Assembly (NCBI RefSeq): GCF_003182155.1
Contig: NZ_QGTG01000001.1
Coordinates: 540,390-604,389 of the forward strand
Direction: 5' to 3'
DNA from: Chitinophaga sp. S165
Lineage (GTDB): Bacteria > Bacteroidota > Bacteroidia > Chitinophagales > Chitinophagaceae
DNA length: 64,000 nucleotides
The notes beneath the pieces are model-generated. The model had not been told where the DNA came from. It saw only the letters and a list, made by a program, of their open reading frames with translations, and did no database searches. The translations under genes and the position numbers were made by a program. Shown here piece after piece: positions 17,525 through 26,161 of this stretch; the stretch's first letter is position 1, and the number at the start of each line of letters is the position of its first letter.

Positions 17525-18724
17525 ATGCTCAACGCCACATTTATGAGAAATGTGCTCCTGCTTTGTGTGCTGGCTGCCGCCTTAACGGCCTTCAGATCTG
17601 CCAGCAGGACAACACCGATCCCTGCGCCTGTAAATGACAGTATTATGCCCGTGCGTGGTTTCTGTATAGGAGCGCCAAGAAAGCCAGCACTTGATGCCTT
17701 TATCAAATTTATCAAAGAAGAACTGGTAACACGTAAGGTCAATACCCTCATACTGCGGGTGGACTATAACTATCAGTATGAAAGCTATCCGCAGGTGAGA
17801 GATTCCATTGCACTATCGAAAGCAGACGTTAAAAAGCTGGTGCAGGTATGCCGTCAGAACAACATCAATCTTATTCCGCAGTTAAACCTGCTGGGACACC
17901 AGTCCTGGGCCGGGCAGACACATAACCTGCTGGCTAAGTTCCCGCAGTTTGATGAAACGCCCTGGGTGACAATGCCGGAGAAATATGAATGGCCGAATGC
18001 AGACGGACTGTATTGCAAGAGTTATTGTCCGTTGCACCCGGAAGTCCATGATGTAGTGTTCAAGCTGGTAGATGAGCTGTGCGACGCATTTGAGAGCACT
18101 GCGTTCCATGCAGGCATGGACGAGGTATTCTATATCGGAGAAGATAAATGCCCCCGTTGCGGCGGCCGCGACAAGGCTGAGTTATTTGCAGGGGAAGTAA
18201 CCCTGTTACGTAATCACCTGGCGCAAAAGGGCAGGGGCTTATGGATCTGGGGCGATCGCCTCATAGATGGTAAAACGACCGGTATCGGTATGTGGGAAGG
18301 CAGCATGAACAATACCTTTCGTGCGGTTGACCTGATACCTAAAGATGTGGTGATCTGCGACTGGCATTACGACCGTCCTGACAAAACCCCTGTGTATTTT
18401 GCAATGAAGGGTCTGAAGGTGATCACCTGTCCGTGGAGGAAGCCTGAATTTGCTACGCAGCAGGTAAAGGATATGCTGGAGTACAGGGCATCTGCTACGA
18501 AGATCATGAAAGACAGGTATCAGGGTATGATGCAGACGGTATGGTCAGGCGCTGAAGACTTTATGGACGAGTATTATGGCAGAAAGCAACCTAAACCTCG
18601 TAAGGAAGGTCAACCGGCAGATACGGTGCATACTCAGACGAAGTGTTTCCGTCAGCTGTTCACAGAGATCAATAAGGCGACGAATGAAGCAGCACCTGCT
18701 GTTGCTGTTAAAGGCTCCAAATAG
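17525..18724 (+). CDS. Exported glycoside hydrolase family 20-like protein
   Basis: A 399-residue protein with a hydrophobic signal (NVLLLCVLAAALTAF). A TIM-barrel-like domain includes KVNTLILRVDYNYQYES, INLIPQLNLLGHQSWAG, and the STAFHAGMDEVFYIGED segment, in which Asp199-Glu200 match the catalytic Asp-Glu pair of GH20 beta-N-acetylhexosaminidases. WIWGDRLIDG and MQTVWSGAEDFM later in the sequence also fit the barrel's strand ends. It lacks the usual N-terminal GH20b domain, so it is a catalytic domain only and its substrate is uncertain. The ATG at 17543 (MRNVLLL) would give a more typical signal peptide than that at 17525. A bidirectional terminator follows. Confidence 0.75.
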   Translation: MLNATFMRNVLLLCVLAAALTAFRSASRTTPIPAPVNDSIMPVRGFCIGAPRKPALDAFIKFIKEELVTRKVNTLILRVDYNYQYESYPQVRDSIALSKADVKKLVQVCRQNNINLIPQLNLLGHQSWAGQTHNLLAKFPQFDETPWVTMPEKYEWPNADGLYCKSYCPLHPEVHDVVFKLVDELCDAFESTAFHAGMDEVFYIGEDKCPRCGGRDKAELFAGEVTLLRNHLAQKGRGLWIWGDRLIDGKTTGIGMWEGSMNNTFRAVDLIPKDVVICDWHYDRPDKTPVYFAMKGLKVITCPWRKPEFATQQVKDMLEYRASATKIMKDRYQGMMQTVWSGAEDFMDEYYGRKQPKPRKEGQPADTVHTQTKCFRQLFTEINKATNEAAPAVAVKGSK

Positions 18725-18745
18725 TGTTATCTCCGCATTAGCATA

Positions 18746-18791
18746 AATAATAAAACCCGGCAGAATATTAATCCTGCCGGGTTTTATTATT
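18746..18791. terminator. Bidirectional terminator, 18-bp perfect stem
   Basis: AATAATAAAACCCGGCAG (18746-18763) and its perfect complement (18774-18791) flank a 10-nt loop. The A-run and T-run sides let it serve both the plus-strand GH20-like gene and the convergent minus-strand desaturase. Confidence 0.9.
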
Positions 18792-18826
18792 TATGATTGA
18801 CTTTGTCAATTAGTTATTTGCTTGCG

Positions 18827-19915
18827 TCAACTAGCCAGTGCGGGAACCGGTTTCCTACCAAGATCGCGCATAAAGCGGAAGTGGGAGCGTACGGCGGCCG
18901 ACATGGTAGGCAGGCAGTTATATTGTACATTAAATTCAGCACATTTGGCTTCTACGATCTTACTGATTTCAGGGTAGTGTACGTGGCTGATACGTGGGAA
19001 CAGGTGATGTTCCACCTGGTAGTTCAGTCCGCCGACAAACCAGGAAATGATCTTATTACCCGGAGCAAAGTTGGAAGTTGTATTGATCTGGTGAATGGCC
19101 CATTCGTTTTCGATCACTTTGGCCTCGGTACCTACCACTTCGAAATTGGTTTCTTCCACCACATGGGCCAGCTGGAAAACGATGGCCAGTGTAAAGCCCA
19201 TTACTACGTGCATGGCAGCGAAACCGATCCCCCATGCCTGCCAGCCAACTGCTGCAACGGGAATAGCGACATAGAACAGGAGATACAGTGCCTTGCTGGC
19301 CCAGAAAGTGATATGATCACTCATCTTCATAGGTTGTAATGGCGTTCTGTATACTTTACGGCTGAGATATTTGGTGAAGTCCATGATGAATACCCAGGCA
19401 AAGGAGGAGATGGCGTAGATCAGCACAACGTAAATGTGCTGTACACGGTGTGCCGGAGTCCAGGTCTGCGTGCTGCATTGGCGCATAAGCGGGCTCTTGG
19501 CGATGTCATCATCCATACCGTCTACGTTGGTGTAGGTGTGATGGATCACATTATGTTTTTGTTTCCAGATGAATGCATTCCCGCCGAGTGCGTTCAAGGT
19601 AAGTCCGAGGATATTGTTCACCCTGGAGTTCTCTGAGTAACTGCCGTGGCAGGCATCATGCATCACATTAAAACCTATACATGCGAGAATGAAGCCGAGT
19701 ATTGCGGAGAGCGCAATACCTAATAATGCCGGCAATGGAAATATCAGCAGAGAAAGGTAAAGTACTGCCGCGAGTGGTATAAGTACGATCGTTTTTACAT
19801 ACAGGTGTCTGTTCCCTGTTTTCTTAATGTTGTTTTCTACAAAGTACTCTTCTACGGAAGCTTTGAGGGACTGAAAAAAGAGTGCTTTCTTGTTATTGAA
19901 CGTAACTTTGGCCAT
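18827..19915 (-). CDS. Membrane fatty acid desaturase (acyl-CoA/acyl-lipid type)
   Basis: A 362-residue integral membrane protein with four or more hydrophobic segments. The three histidine boxes of membrane di-iron desaturases are clear: HDACHGS near residue 86, HNVIHHTYTN near residue 120, and QVEHH near residue 308. A Gln instead of His in the third box is typical of front-end and linoleoyl-CoA-type desaturases. It introduces a double bond into acyl chains and so adjusts membrane fluidity. The next plus-strand gene, divergent from it, encodes a cold-shock protein, a suggestive but unproven link with temperature response. The exact double-bond position cannot be read from sequence. The start ATG gives MAKVTFNNKK. 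Confidence 0.9.
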   Translation of the reverse strand: MAKVTFNNKKALFFQSLKASVEEYFVENNIKKTGNRHLYVKTIVLIPLAAVLYLSLLIFPLPALLGIALSAILGFILACIGFNVMHDACHGSYSENSRVNNILGLTLNALGGNAFIWKQKHNVIHHTYTNVDGMDDDIAKSPLMRQCSTQTWTPAHRVQHIYVVLIYAISSFAWVFIMDFTKYLSRKVYRTPLQPMKMSDHITFWASKALYLLFYVAIPVAAVGWQAWGIGFAAMHVVMGFTLAIVFQLAHVVEETNFEVVGTEAKVIENEWAIHQINTTSNFAPGNKIISWFVGGLNYQVEHHLFPRISHVHYPEISKIVEAKCAEFNVQYNCLPTMSAAVRSHFRFMRDLGRKPVPALAS

Positions 19916-20146
19916 AAATTATTTTAAAGAAAATTGATTCGCAAATATGTTGTAGGTGTTGAAAAAATAGGTTGGCAAGTGACGATAGAACTGAAAAAGA
20001 AATAATAGTTCAAGTCCAAATAAGTTACATCCCCGCGTTGCGTAAGCACAATGTACATATAAGATCTCATATATAAAAGTGTTATAAATATGTTAATGTT
20101 ATAATAGTGAACAATATGGGAAAATATTGAAAGAGAATGAGTTTTA

Positions 20147-20178
20147 TTTGGTGCGGGAGGTTTTATACATTACCTTTA
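20147..20178 (+). promoter_or_regulatory. Promoter of the cold-shock gene
   Basis: TTTG (20147-20150), a 20-bp spacer and TACCTTTA (20171-20178) match the Bacteroidota -33/-7 pattern except for the last base. The start codon at 20207 would lie ~20 nt into the transcript. Confidence 0.6.
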
Positions 20179-20206
20179 ACCTTTACAAATTTTTTAATTT
20201 TCACAA

Positions 20207-20410
20207 ATGACACAAAAATTCCAGGGAACTGTAAAGTTCTTTAACGAGACAAAAGGCTTTGGCTTCATTAAGCATGATGAGTCCAATAAAGAGACTTTTG
20301 TACACGTGAACGGTTTAGTACACGAGATCCAGGCAGATGACAGAGTAGAGTTTGAACTGCAGGAAGGTAGGAAAGGTATGAACGCCGTTAACGTTAGACG
20401 TATCGACTAA
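20207..20410 (+). CDS. Cold-shock domain protein
   Basis: A 67-residue single-domain protein of the CspA type. RNP1 is KGFGFI (residues 16-21) and RNP2 is TFVHV. The TVKFFNETKGFGFI start and the V-E-F-x-L strand near residue 47 are standard for the family. It binds single-stranded nucleic acid and acts as an RNA chaperone in the cytoplasm. The gene is monocistronic: a near-consensus promoter lies upstream and a strong hairpin terminator follows within 30 bp. The length is normal. Confidence 0.95.
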   Translation: MTQKFQGTVKFFNETKGFGFIKHDESNKETFVHVNGLVHEIQADDRVEFELQEGRKGMNAVNVRRID

Positions 20411-20434
20411 GCTTGCTTTTTCATACATTTAGCA

Positions 20435-20465
20435 AAAGACCCCCAGGTTTAACCTGGGGGTCTTT
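20435..20465 (+). terminator. Terminator of the cold-shock gene
   Basis: AAAGACCCCCAGG and CCTGGGGGTCTTT form a 13-bp perfect stem with a 5-nt loop and a following T-rich stretch. Confidence 0.92.
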
Positions 20466-20565
20466 GTATTTAGGGAACTCTAACGTGCAACAGTAGCTCT
20501 GTCTGTATAACAGGTATGCCTTATTCAGCAGGCGTTAACTGCAATTCGTTCAGGATCGTTTTGTC

Positions 20566-20573
20566 TATATTTG
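20566..20573 (+). promoter_or_regulatory. -7 promoter element for the Old Yellow Enzyme gene
   Basis: TATATTTG matches TAnnTTTG. It overlaps the TTG at 20571 that would otherwise be the earliest start, which favours the ATG at 20604. No clear -33 TTTG is seen at the right distance. Confidence 0.5.
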
Positions 20574-20603
20574 TTATATCACAAAACCGGAAACGTAAAC
20601 AAA

Positions 20604-21683
20604 ATGGCAGCACTCTTCACTCCGTTACAGATCAGAGATATTACATTCAGGAACAGGATCGTTGTTTCCCCCATGTGTGAATACAGTTCAGAGAATGGCT
20701 TTGCCAATGACTGGCATCTGGTACATCTTGGCAGCCGTGCAGTAGGCGGGGCGGGGCTTATCATCACAGAAGCAGCCGCCGTAAGTCCGGAGGGACGGAT
20801 TTCCCCGGCGGATCTCGGCATATGGGATGATGCACATATTTCCAATCTGCAAAGGATCACCAGTTTTCTTACAGCACATGGAGCAGTACCGGGCATACAG
20901 CTGGCGCATGCAGGCAGAAAAGCAAGTACTGATGTTCCGTGGAAGGGGATCAAACTGGTATCGCCAGCAGATGGCGGATGGGAGAATATCTATGCACCAA
21001 GTGCTGTTCCATTTTCAGAGAAGTATGGAAAGCCGATCGCGCTAACAGCAGAAGGTATCCATAAAGTGATCGGCGATTTCAAAACAGCAGCCGCACGTGC
21101 ATTGAAAGCCGGTTTCAAAGTAATAGAACTCCACGGAGCACATGGTTATCTGTTACATCAATTCCTTTCCCCACTTAGCAATCAAAGAACAGATGAATAT
21201 GGCGGCAGTTTTGAAAACAGAATTCGCCTAATGCTGGAAGTAGTTGCCGCTGTAAGAGAAGTGTGGCCTGCGGAATATCCTTTGTTTGTAAGGCTCTCAG
21301 CCACGGACTGGGCAGATGGTGGCTGGGACCTGGAAAGCACTACGGAACTGGCACATATTCTGAAAGCTAAAGGCGTTGATCTTATCGATACTTCTTCCGG
21401 CGGTCTGGCATCACATCAGAAAATATCATTAGGCCCCTTATATCAAACACCTTTTGCTGAACATGTCCGCAAGGAAACAGGTATTCTTACAGGGGCTGTT
21501 GGATTGATTACAACGGCCACAGAAGCCGAATCTATCATTGCAGAAGGCAAAGCCGATTTAGTGATCATGGCGCGGGAGTTTTTGAGGGACCCATATTTTC
21601 CCATGCATGCAGCGCATGAGTTAAAGGATGATTCTTTCGTATGGCCGGTACAATATGAGAGAGCGAAGTTGAGCCATGTTTAA
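20604..21683 (+). CDS. NADH:flavin oxidoreductase, Old Yellow Enzyme family (YqjM-like)
   Basis: A 359-residue FMN enzyme that reduces activated C=C bonds, such as enones, using NAD(P)H. Family marks from the ATG at 20604 (MAALFTPLQ) are: RNRIVVSPMCEYSS with the Cys typical of the YqjM class, HLGSRAVGGAGLIITEAAAV, GIQLAHAGRKAS, the substrate-binding HGAHGYLLHQFLSPLSNQRTDEYGG segment, and a C-terminal GKADLVIMAREFLRDPYFP phosphate-binding and Arg-finger region. The frame extends upstream to a TTG at 20571, but that lies inside a -7 promoter element, so 20604 is preferred. It is encoded alone, with no clear operon partner. Confidence 0.92.
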   Translation: MAALFTPLQIRDITFRNRIVVSPMCEYSSENGFANDWHLVHLGSRAVGGAGLIITEAAAVSPEGRISPADLGIWDDAHISNLQRITSFLTAHGAVPGIQLAHAGRKASTDVPWKGIKLVSPADGGWENIYAPSAVPFSEKYGKPIALTAEGIHKVIGDFKTAAARALKAGFKVIELHGAHGYLLHQFLSPLSNQRTDEYGGSFENRIRLMLEVVAAVREVWPAEYPLFVRLSATDWADGGWDLESTTELAHILKAKGVDLIDTSSGGLASHQKISLGPLYQTPFAEHVRKETGILTGAVGLITTATEAESIIAEGKADLVIMAREFLRDPYFPMHAAHELKDDSFVWPVQYERAKLSHV

Positions 21684-21843
21684 TACTGTTGGAGCCACCT
21701 CCAATTACTAATTCCAGTGAGCAATAGCTAACCGATCTTATCTAATACCAGACATCATTGGCAATTATCAATGAAGTTCTACCGATAGAAAGATGGATTT
21801 AAATTCACTGCCACGTGAAGTTATTGGGAGACCGCCATAACGA

Positions 21844-21993
21844 GGTTTCAGATGGAGCTTGTGGGCATTTGCCCTTTGAGAGCGTTCATACGCTTGACGG
21901 GAGTTAAATAGCGATCCAACGGCCCCTACGCTTGAAAAAGCCCGATAGTAAGGGCTCGAAAAGGGGTACAGCCCACAAGCCCATACTGAAACC
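21844..21993 (+). repeat. MITE-like dispersed repeat, copy C
   Basis: A 150-bp element with terminal inverted repeats: GGTTTCAGATGGAGCTTGTG at the left and CACAAGCCCATACTGAAACC at the right. Its interior carries GTTAAATAGCGATCCAACGG then CCCCTACGCTTGAAAAAGCC, shared with copy A (in inverted orientation) and copy B. It lies between two convergent genes, where it could also serve as a transcription barrier. The rest of the 21684-22047 gap shows nothing else. Confidence 0.65.
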
Positions 21994-22047
21994 GAGTAAG
22001 AAGGTCAACGCTGGAATCATGTCAGCTTAAATTCGCATAAAAGCCCC

Positions 22048-24339
22048 TCATTTCGTTACAACAACTTCAAAATCCGATTTACCCACCATACCATTACCGC
22101 TGATACCTTCTACGAGGCCATAAAACCTAACATTGATATCCGAAGAGAAGAACTCCAGCGTCGCATTCCCGTTTTCATCAGTAACGATGTCCGGCGCCCA
22201 CAATAAGGTGTTCCGGTAATCCGGTAGCGGGTCCTTTTCCTTATCGTAATCAGGTTGATAAAACTCCTTCTTAGGATAATAGCCCTTTGACCGCGCTAGT
22301 CCGAACTTTTTAAGCAGTTCCTCTTCTGTAAATTTAGGATAGTGATACACGATCCTTTTGGTATTGGTTGCATCGAATGAGAAGGGGTGTGTTGTAGGTG
22401 GATTGGGACCGGTCCATACGATGTATGTATGTCCTTCGATGGGGCGTTCATCACCATCTCCCACAGGACAATTTAACCATCCTCCCTCTGCTCTGTCGGT
22501 AAGACCTTCATATTTTGCAAGACTGTCCAGCTGACCGATATATTTATCCCGAAACACCGTTTCTGTCCTGCCTTTTATCTCTATTTCCTTTAGTTTAATG
22601 CTGCCGCGTGTCAACAGGAAAGGGTTCTCTGCATCCGTTTTGCGATCTGTAGTAGCTGGTAGTCTTTCCGAAGGATAATCTATTTTCTGCCACGGTCTTA
22701 TCTTATTGATAGTTTCGAAAGGCTCAGTGAGTTTCAGTTCAACGTCGTTCTGTTCTCCGAAGTGTTTGATGTAGATGCGTGGTGACATTTGCAAATGTTC
22801 CGGAGCAAGCCGGAAGGCTCCCTGATCGTCTAATGCCAACACCTGGTTTCCCCGTTGGTCAGCATCGAACAGCATAACCGCATGTTGAGTTGCCTTTGAT
22901 TTCTTTTTAAGTGCAATCAGCTGACCCGTTGTACTGTCGGACAATAACGGATTCCCGTTCTCTGCTAATCTTTTCATTGACTGCTCATCCCATGAATAAG
23001 CGCGCCAGCCCTGGGTCAGTAGCAGGAGATCTAACGCCTGTTTCCGGTCAGCATTGGCAGTGTCGAAATAATAGCTGGGATCATAAATCCTGCCTTTCAA
23101 CTGTGTTGACAGCAGGTAATGTGTTTGGATGTCTTTCGGGTCTATAGGCTGGCGATAGATACCATCATATACAACAGCACCCAATTGAGCGACAGCCGGC
23201 TGGCCTAGTTCGTCTGCCGCGTGTATTTGTAAGGAGATCTTTGATTTCGTGTTGTAGCTTTTCTTTGAAAGGGTAGCCGTGATGGATAGGCGCTTATCTG
23301 GTTTTATATAGATCAGTCTTTCTGCTACAGGAGCAGGCGTATCATCAAAAAGGGTGGCTTCAGCGATTCCCGCCGGTACGTCCTGCAAAGGTAGTTTAAG
23401 ATCGAGGCTATCCTTTATTTCTGCTGCCGCCATCAGGTGTGTGATACCTTTTGCTTGCATTCTGAAATAGAAATGTCGTTGTTCAACGCCACGGTTATAG
23501 ACGCGGAAAATGACAGTATCTGCAGTATTGCTTAACAACCGGAACTTCATTCCCTGCGTACGAATATCCGATAGTGTATAGATGCTATCTGTGAAAGGCG
23601 CATCCAGGCGTACCTGGTATGTTTTACCAGCTTGCGGCTGAAATACGAAACTGCCCATTCCGGCATGTGCGCTCTTAAAATGCCCGATAGCCTGATTACC
23701 GTCAAATAAGGTACAGGATACATCGTAAGGCTGACCGCTTTCTGTAACGGCCTTAAAAGCAACTCTGTTAGGTACTCCCGCCAACAGCGTACCTCCTTCC
23801 GGCAGGAGGCTGAACTGTATTTTCTTCAAAGTATCGGAATAGGGTATTGCGGGTTTCCTGCGTACCAGTTCAGCTACATTTTGCACGATCCGTATCCTAC
23901 GTGCGCCAATGAAGGACTTAGCATCTGCAGTAAGTGAATGAGCGGAATAGGCACATAGCCAATAATTCCCCTCCGGCAGTGCATTGTCCAGGTAGATATG
24001 CCCGCTGGCAATACCTCTGCCGACAGGATATTTCTCCTCCCATACGATACTGTCTTTCATTTCATGGATCAACTGGACATACAACGTCTGCTCTGCGCCT
24101 GACAAAAGCTGATGCCGGGCATCTACTATGTAGGTTTTAAACCAGAGGTCTTCCATGGATTCATAAATATCTTTGCTGGTACGTATATACAGCGACGTAT
24201 ATGTACGGTCTGTATAGGTTTCCAGGCTGCGCGCGATCGAGTCCAGTTGATGGGTTTTGGTCTGGGCGCGCCCGTACGAAAGGATAAAAAACGAGCCGAG
24301 TACTATGAGGTATATCTTTAGCATCCTGTTAACTGCCAT
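22048..24339 (-). CDS. Exported MG2/macroglobulin-type protein of unknown function
   Basis: A 763-residue protein with a signal peptide (LKIYLIVLGSFFILSYG). Residues ~45-150 resemble an MG2 beta-sandwich (the RTSKDIYESMEDLWFKTYIVDA and EGNYWLCAYS stretches), the type found in alpha-2-macroglobulin-like proteins. More beta-sandwich segments follow, with a linker rich in LxLLLLTQGWRAYSWDE. The C-terminal part contains WAPDIVTDENGNATLEFFSSD, a macroglobulin-like strand pattern. No thioester GCGEQ motif is seen. It belongs to a group of large periplasmic or outer-membrane proteins common in Bacteroidota and often misannotated as TonB receptors; no barrel is visible here. Function unknown. A second ATG six codons in (MLKIYL) is an equally good start. 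Confidence 0.6.
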   Translation of the reverse strand: MAVNRMLKIYLIVLGSFFILSYGRAQTKTHQLDSIARSLETYTDRTYTSLYIRTSKDIYESMEDLWFKTYIVDARHQLLSGAEQTLYVQLIHEMKDSIVWEEKYPVGRGIASGHIYLDNALPEGNYWLCAYSAHSLTADAKSFIGARRIRIVQNVAELVRRKPAIPYSDTLKKIQFSLLPEGGTLLAGVPNRVAFKAVTESGQPYDVSCTLFDGNQAIGHFKSAHAGMGSFVFQPQAGKTYQVRLDAPFTDSIYTLSDIRTQGMKFRLLSNTADTVIFRVYNRGVEQRHFYFRMQAKGITHLMAAAEIKDSLDLKLPLQDVPAGIAEATLFDDTPAPVAERLIYIKPDKRLSITATLSKKSYNTKSKISLQIHAADELGQPAVAQLGAVVYDGIYRQPIDPKDIQTHYLLSTQLKGRIYDPSYYFDTANADRKQALDLLLLTQGWRAYSWDEQSMKRLAENGNPLLSDSTTGQLIALKKKSKATQHAVMLFDADQRGNQVLALDDQGAFRLAPEHLQMSPRIYIKHFGEQNDVELKLTEPFETINKIRPWQKIDYPSERLPATTDRKTDAENPFLLTRGSIKLKEIEIKGRTETVFRDKYIGQLDSLAKYEGLTDRAEGGWLNCPVGDGDERPIEGHTYIVWTGPNPPTTHPFSFDATNTKRIVYHYPKFTEEELLKKFGLARSKGYYPKKEFYQPDYDKEKDPLPDYRNTLLWAPDIVTDENGNATLEFFSSDINVRFYGLVEGISGNGMVGKSDFEVVVTK

Positions 24340-24577
24340 TCAATTTAGTGTTAAGTGATAGAACCAATCGTTCTGTTTAAGGCTTGGGCGAAGTGATGAC
24401 ACTCGCGGGATGACAGATAAAGAAAGCCAATAAGGTAAAAAGATAATCGCTTTTCGTGGATATTCCTACCAGCAGGACCAGAAAGATGCTTTGCAAGAAG
24501 GTTGTGAACAGAAAAAAGGGAAGAGACCGGGGCGGGTAAAAGGTATCAGGTGTTGTAAAACGGGTATCAAATAAAAA

Positions 24578-24643
24578 GATCAATTACAAATTACAAACGA
24601 AAATTGTGTTGAGCAGACCTTCATCCGTAAATTGTAATTGATC
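24578..24643. repeat. Inverted repeat with 12-bp perfect arms, 3' of the bactofilin gene
   Basis: GATCAATTACAA (24578-24589) and TTGTAATTGATC (24632-24643) are perfect complements 42 bp apart, 11 bp after the bactofilin stop. The stem is AT-rich and no T-run follows on the minus strand, so it is a weak terminator candidate. Confidence 0.4.
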
Positions 24644-24654
24644 AGTAGGCGTGA

Positions 24655-25104
24655 TTAAAACCATGAACTGGCCTGTTCTTCATCTTCGGCCGGTTGCTGT
24701 GGTTTCTCCATGTCTTCTTCAGTAACGGGAGGAACGACATCGTCTGCTTCTGTCGGGTGTTTGCGGATGGCGCCTTCAATAACGGCATCCTGCTCTACCT
24801 CCAGTACCAGTGCGGTTACATCTCCTTTTACATATGCTTTGTTGCTGATCACAGCTTTATTGCTTACAAAAATATCCCCATACACTTTTCCGAACACAAC
24901 CAGATCTGTTGCATAGACATGACCGCGTATGTTCGCGGTTTTACCTATTACCAGCATACCTTCGGTGCGGACATCACCTCTTACGTTACCATCAATACGA
25001 CCGGGAATAGTAGATTCTATAGCGCCCTGCACGGACACCTGGCTGGGAATGACAAACATGTCCTTTCCAAAGGCCTTTTTAATTAACTCTTTCAAGGGAA
25101 GCAC
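24655..25104 (-). CDS. Bactofilin (polymer-forming cytoskeletal protein)
   Basis: About 149 residues. The core is a right-handed beta-helix typical of bactofilins: short repeating turns such as IPGRIDGNVRGDVRTEGMLVIGKTANIRGHVYATDLVVFGKVYGDI, with flexible acidic ends rich in Glu, Pro and Gln. Bactofilins polymerise without nucleotide and organise cell-shape or envelope functions. The frame is open upstream to 25179, but that overlaps the preceding gene by 74 bp. A GTG at 25104, two bases after that gene's TGA, gives LPLKELIKKAFGKD, and a later ATG lies at 25059. I prefer GTG 25104 because it gives a tight coupling with the actin-like gene. The pairing of bactofilin and ParM-like actin suggests a joint cytoskeletal module. 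Confidence 0.85.
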   Translation of the reverse strand: MLPLKELIKKAFGKDMFVIPSQVSVQGAIESTIPGRIDGNVRGDVRTEGMLVIGKTANIRGHVYATDLVVFGKVYGDIFVSNKAVISNKAYVKGDVTALVLEVEQDAVIEGAIRKHPTEADDVVPPVTEEDMEKPQQPAEDEEQASSWF

Positions 25105-25105
25105 A

Positions 25106-26161
25106 TCACAAATTTGAGCCAGCAGATAAAGTTTCTTCTTCAAAAATCGAAATGATAGAGGATGCATTGCCCAGGTCAATCCCTACGCTACGCTGATGTT
25201 TATCGTCTGATATTCTCAAAGAGTTGTATAAATAGCCTATGCTTACAAGATTTTCAGGATTAGGCGCTACTTCCACAGGAATGAAATCTTTGAAATCTTC
25301 CATAAATGCGTCAGTCAGTTCCCTATAATATGCGCCTCCACCCATCAGGTAGATCTTGCTACAGTTCTCAAAGTCCTGATCGGTAAAGTAGTTCCTCATC
25401 AGCGGAGATACCACTTCTTTGTAGTACTGCGTCAGTAAAGCCTTGCGAAGGTCCTTCAGGTCAATACGTTTCCTGTTGGTAAAGATAGAACCTTTCATGA
25501 AAGCATCATCCAGCTGATGCTCATTTTTCATATCCAGGTAGTACTGTTTGTTCAGCTCACGGGCCAGGTTATTGATGGCATACTTGATACCATGAGAGCT
25601 AAAGCAGGTACGGTGAATGAGGCCATCCGCCGTAGCCATACCGCCTTCGATGGTGCCAAAGCCAAAGCTGACAGCTATGAAGTTTTCAGTCTTGGGGTCA
25701 TTAACGGTCTTTTTCAAGCCAATGATACCACCTACGATCTCAGGAATTACTTCATAACGTTCAATGTCCAGCATGCCTTTTTTTATAGCGCCTTTATTAT
25801 TGAAAGTATGCGTATCGTACTCTATAAGGAAGTGGCGCTTGTTCAGAAAGCTTTCTGCAGCGCTTTTATAGACATTATAAGTAGAAAAAGGAAAACCCAT
25901 TGTGATGGACAATGGCTGTTGTACCCTATCCAGTACATTTACCAGGCCTGCTTTGAACAGGATCTCATAATCATCCTCCTGCGGAGCGGCATTGGTTACA
26001 CGACCGGGGTTAATACCACCGCGTCTTGCCAGGTTTCCGACTATATACCAGTTTTCGTCTTTTTTGATCTTAAGGCCATTCAATAAGTCTTTTGAGGAAT
26101 TTTCGTTGTTACCATACGCAGTTTCGAAAACACTCGGAAAGCTGATAGGTGTTACTTTCAT
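25106..26161 (-). CDS. ParM-like actin homologue with phosphate-1 motif at the C terminus
   Basis: A 351-residue actin-superfamily protein. In ParM the order is phosphate-1 hairpin, subdomain strands, phosphate-2, adenosine motif, C-terminal helix. Here the protein begins with the part that normally follows phosphate-1 (VTPISFPSVFETAYG). A phosphate-2-like segment follows (FIAVSFGFGTIEGG, 161-174), then the adenosine motif (IYLMGGGA, 270-277), the NLVSIGYLYNSL helix (304-315), and only then VGIDLGNASSIISIF (326-340), a good phosphate-1 hairpin. No start codon upstream would add another phosphate-1: an in-frame stop lies ~40 bp before the ATG. The acidic residue usual in phosphate-2 is Ser165. 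It is coupled to the bactofilin gene. Filament formation is inferred, not seen. Confidence 0.75.
   Translation of the reverse strand: MKVTPISFPSVFETAYGNNENSSKDLLNGLKIKKDENWYIVGNLARRGGINPGRVTNAAPQEDDYEILFKAGLVNVLDRVQQPLSITMGFPFSTYNVYKSAAESFLNKRHFLIEYDTHTFNNKGAIKKGMLDIERYEVIPEIVGGIIGLKKTVNDPKTENFIAVSFGFGTIEGGMATADGLIHRTCFSSHGIKYAINNLARELNKQYYLDMKNEHQLDDAFMKGSIFTNRKRIDLKDLRKALLTQYYKEVVSPLMRNYFTDQDFENCSKIYLMGGGAYYRELTDAFMEDFKDFIPVEVAPNPENLVSIGYLYNSLRISDDKHQRSVGIDLGNASSIISIFEEETLSAGSNL

Noticed and set aside
24377-24583. 68-codon frame rich in Phe and Leu between the MG2-type gene and the bactofilin
   Set aside because: Low-complexity hydrophobic composition, no family, and no promoter or ribosome site; likely chance.
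25106-26161. A frameshifted or truncated normal ParM gene with a missing N terminus
   Set aside because: The frame is intact, an upstream in-frame stop bounds it, and a full phosphate-1 hairpin is present at the other end, which fits permutation better than truncation.
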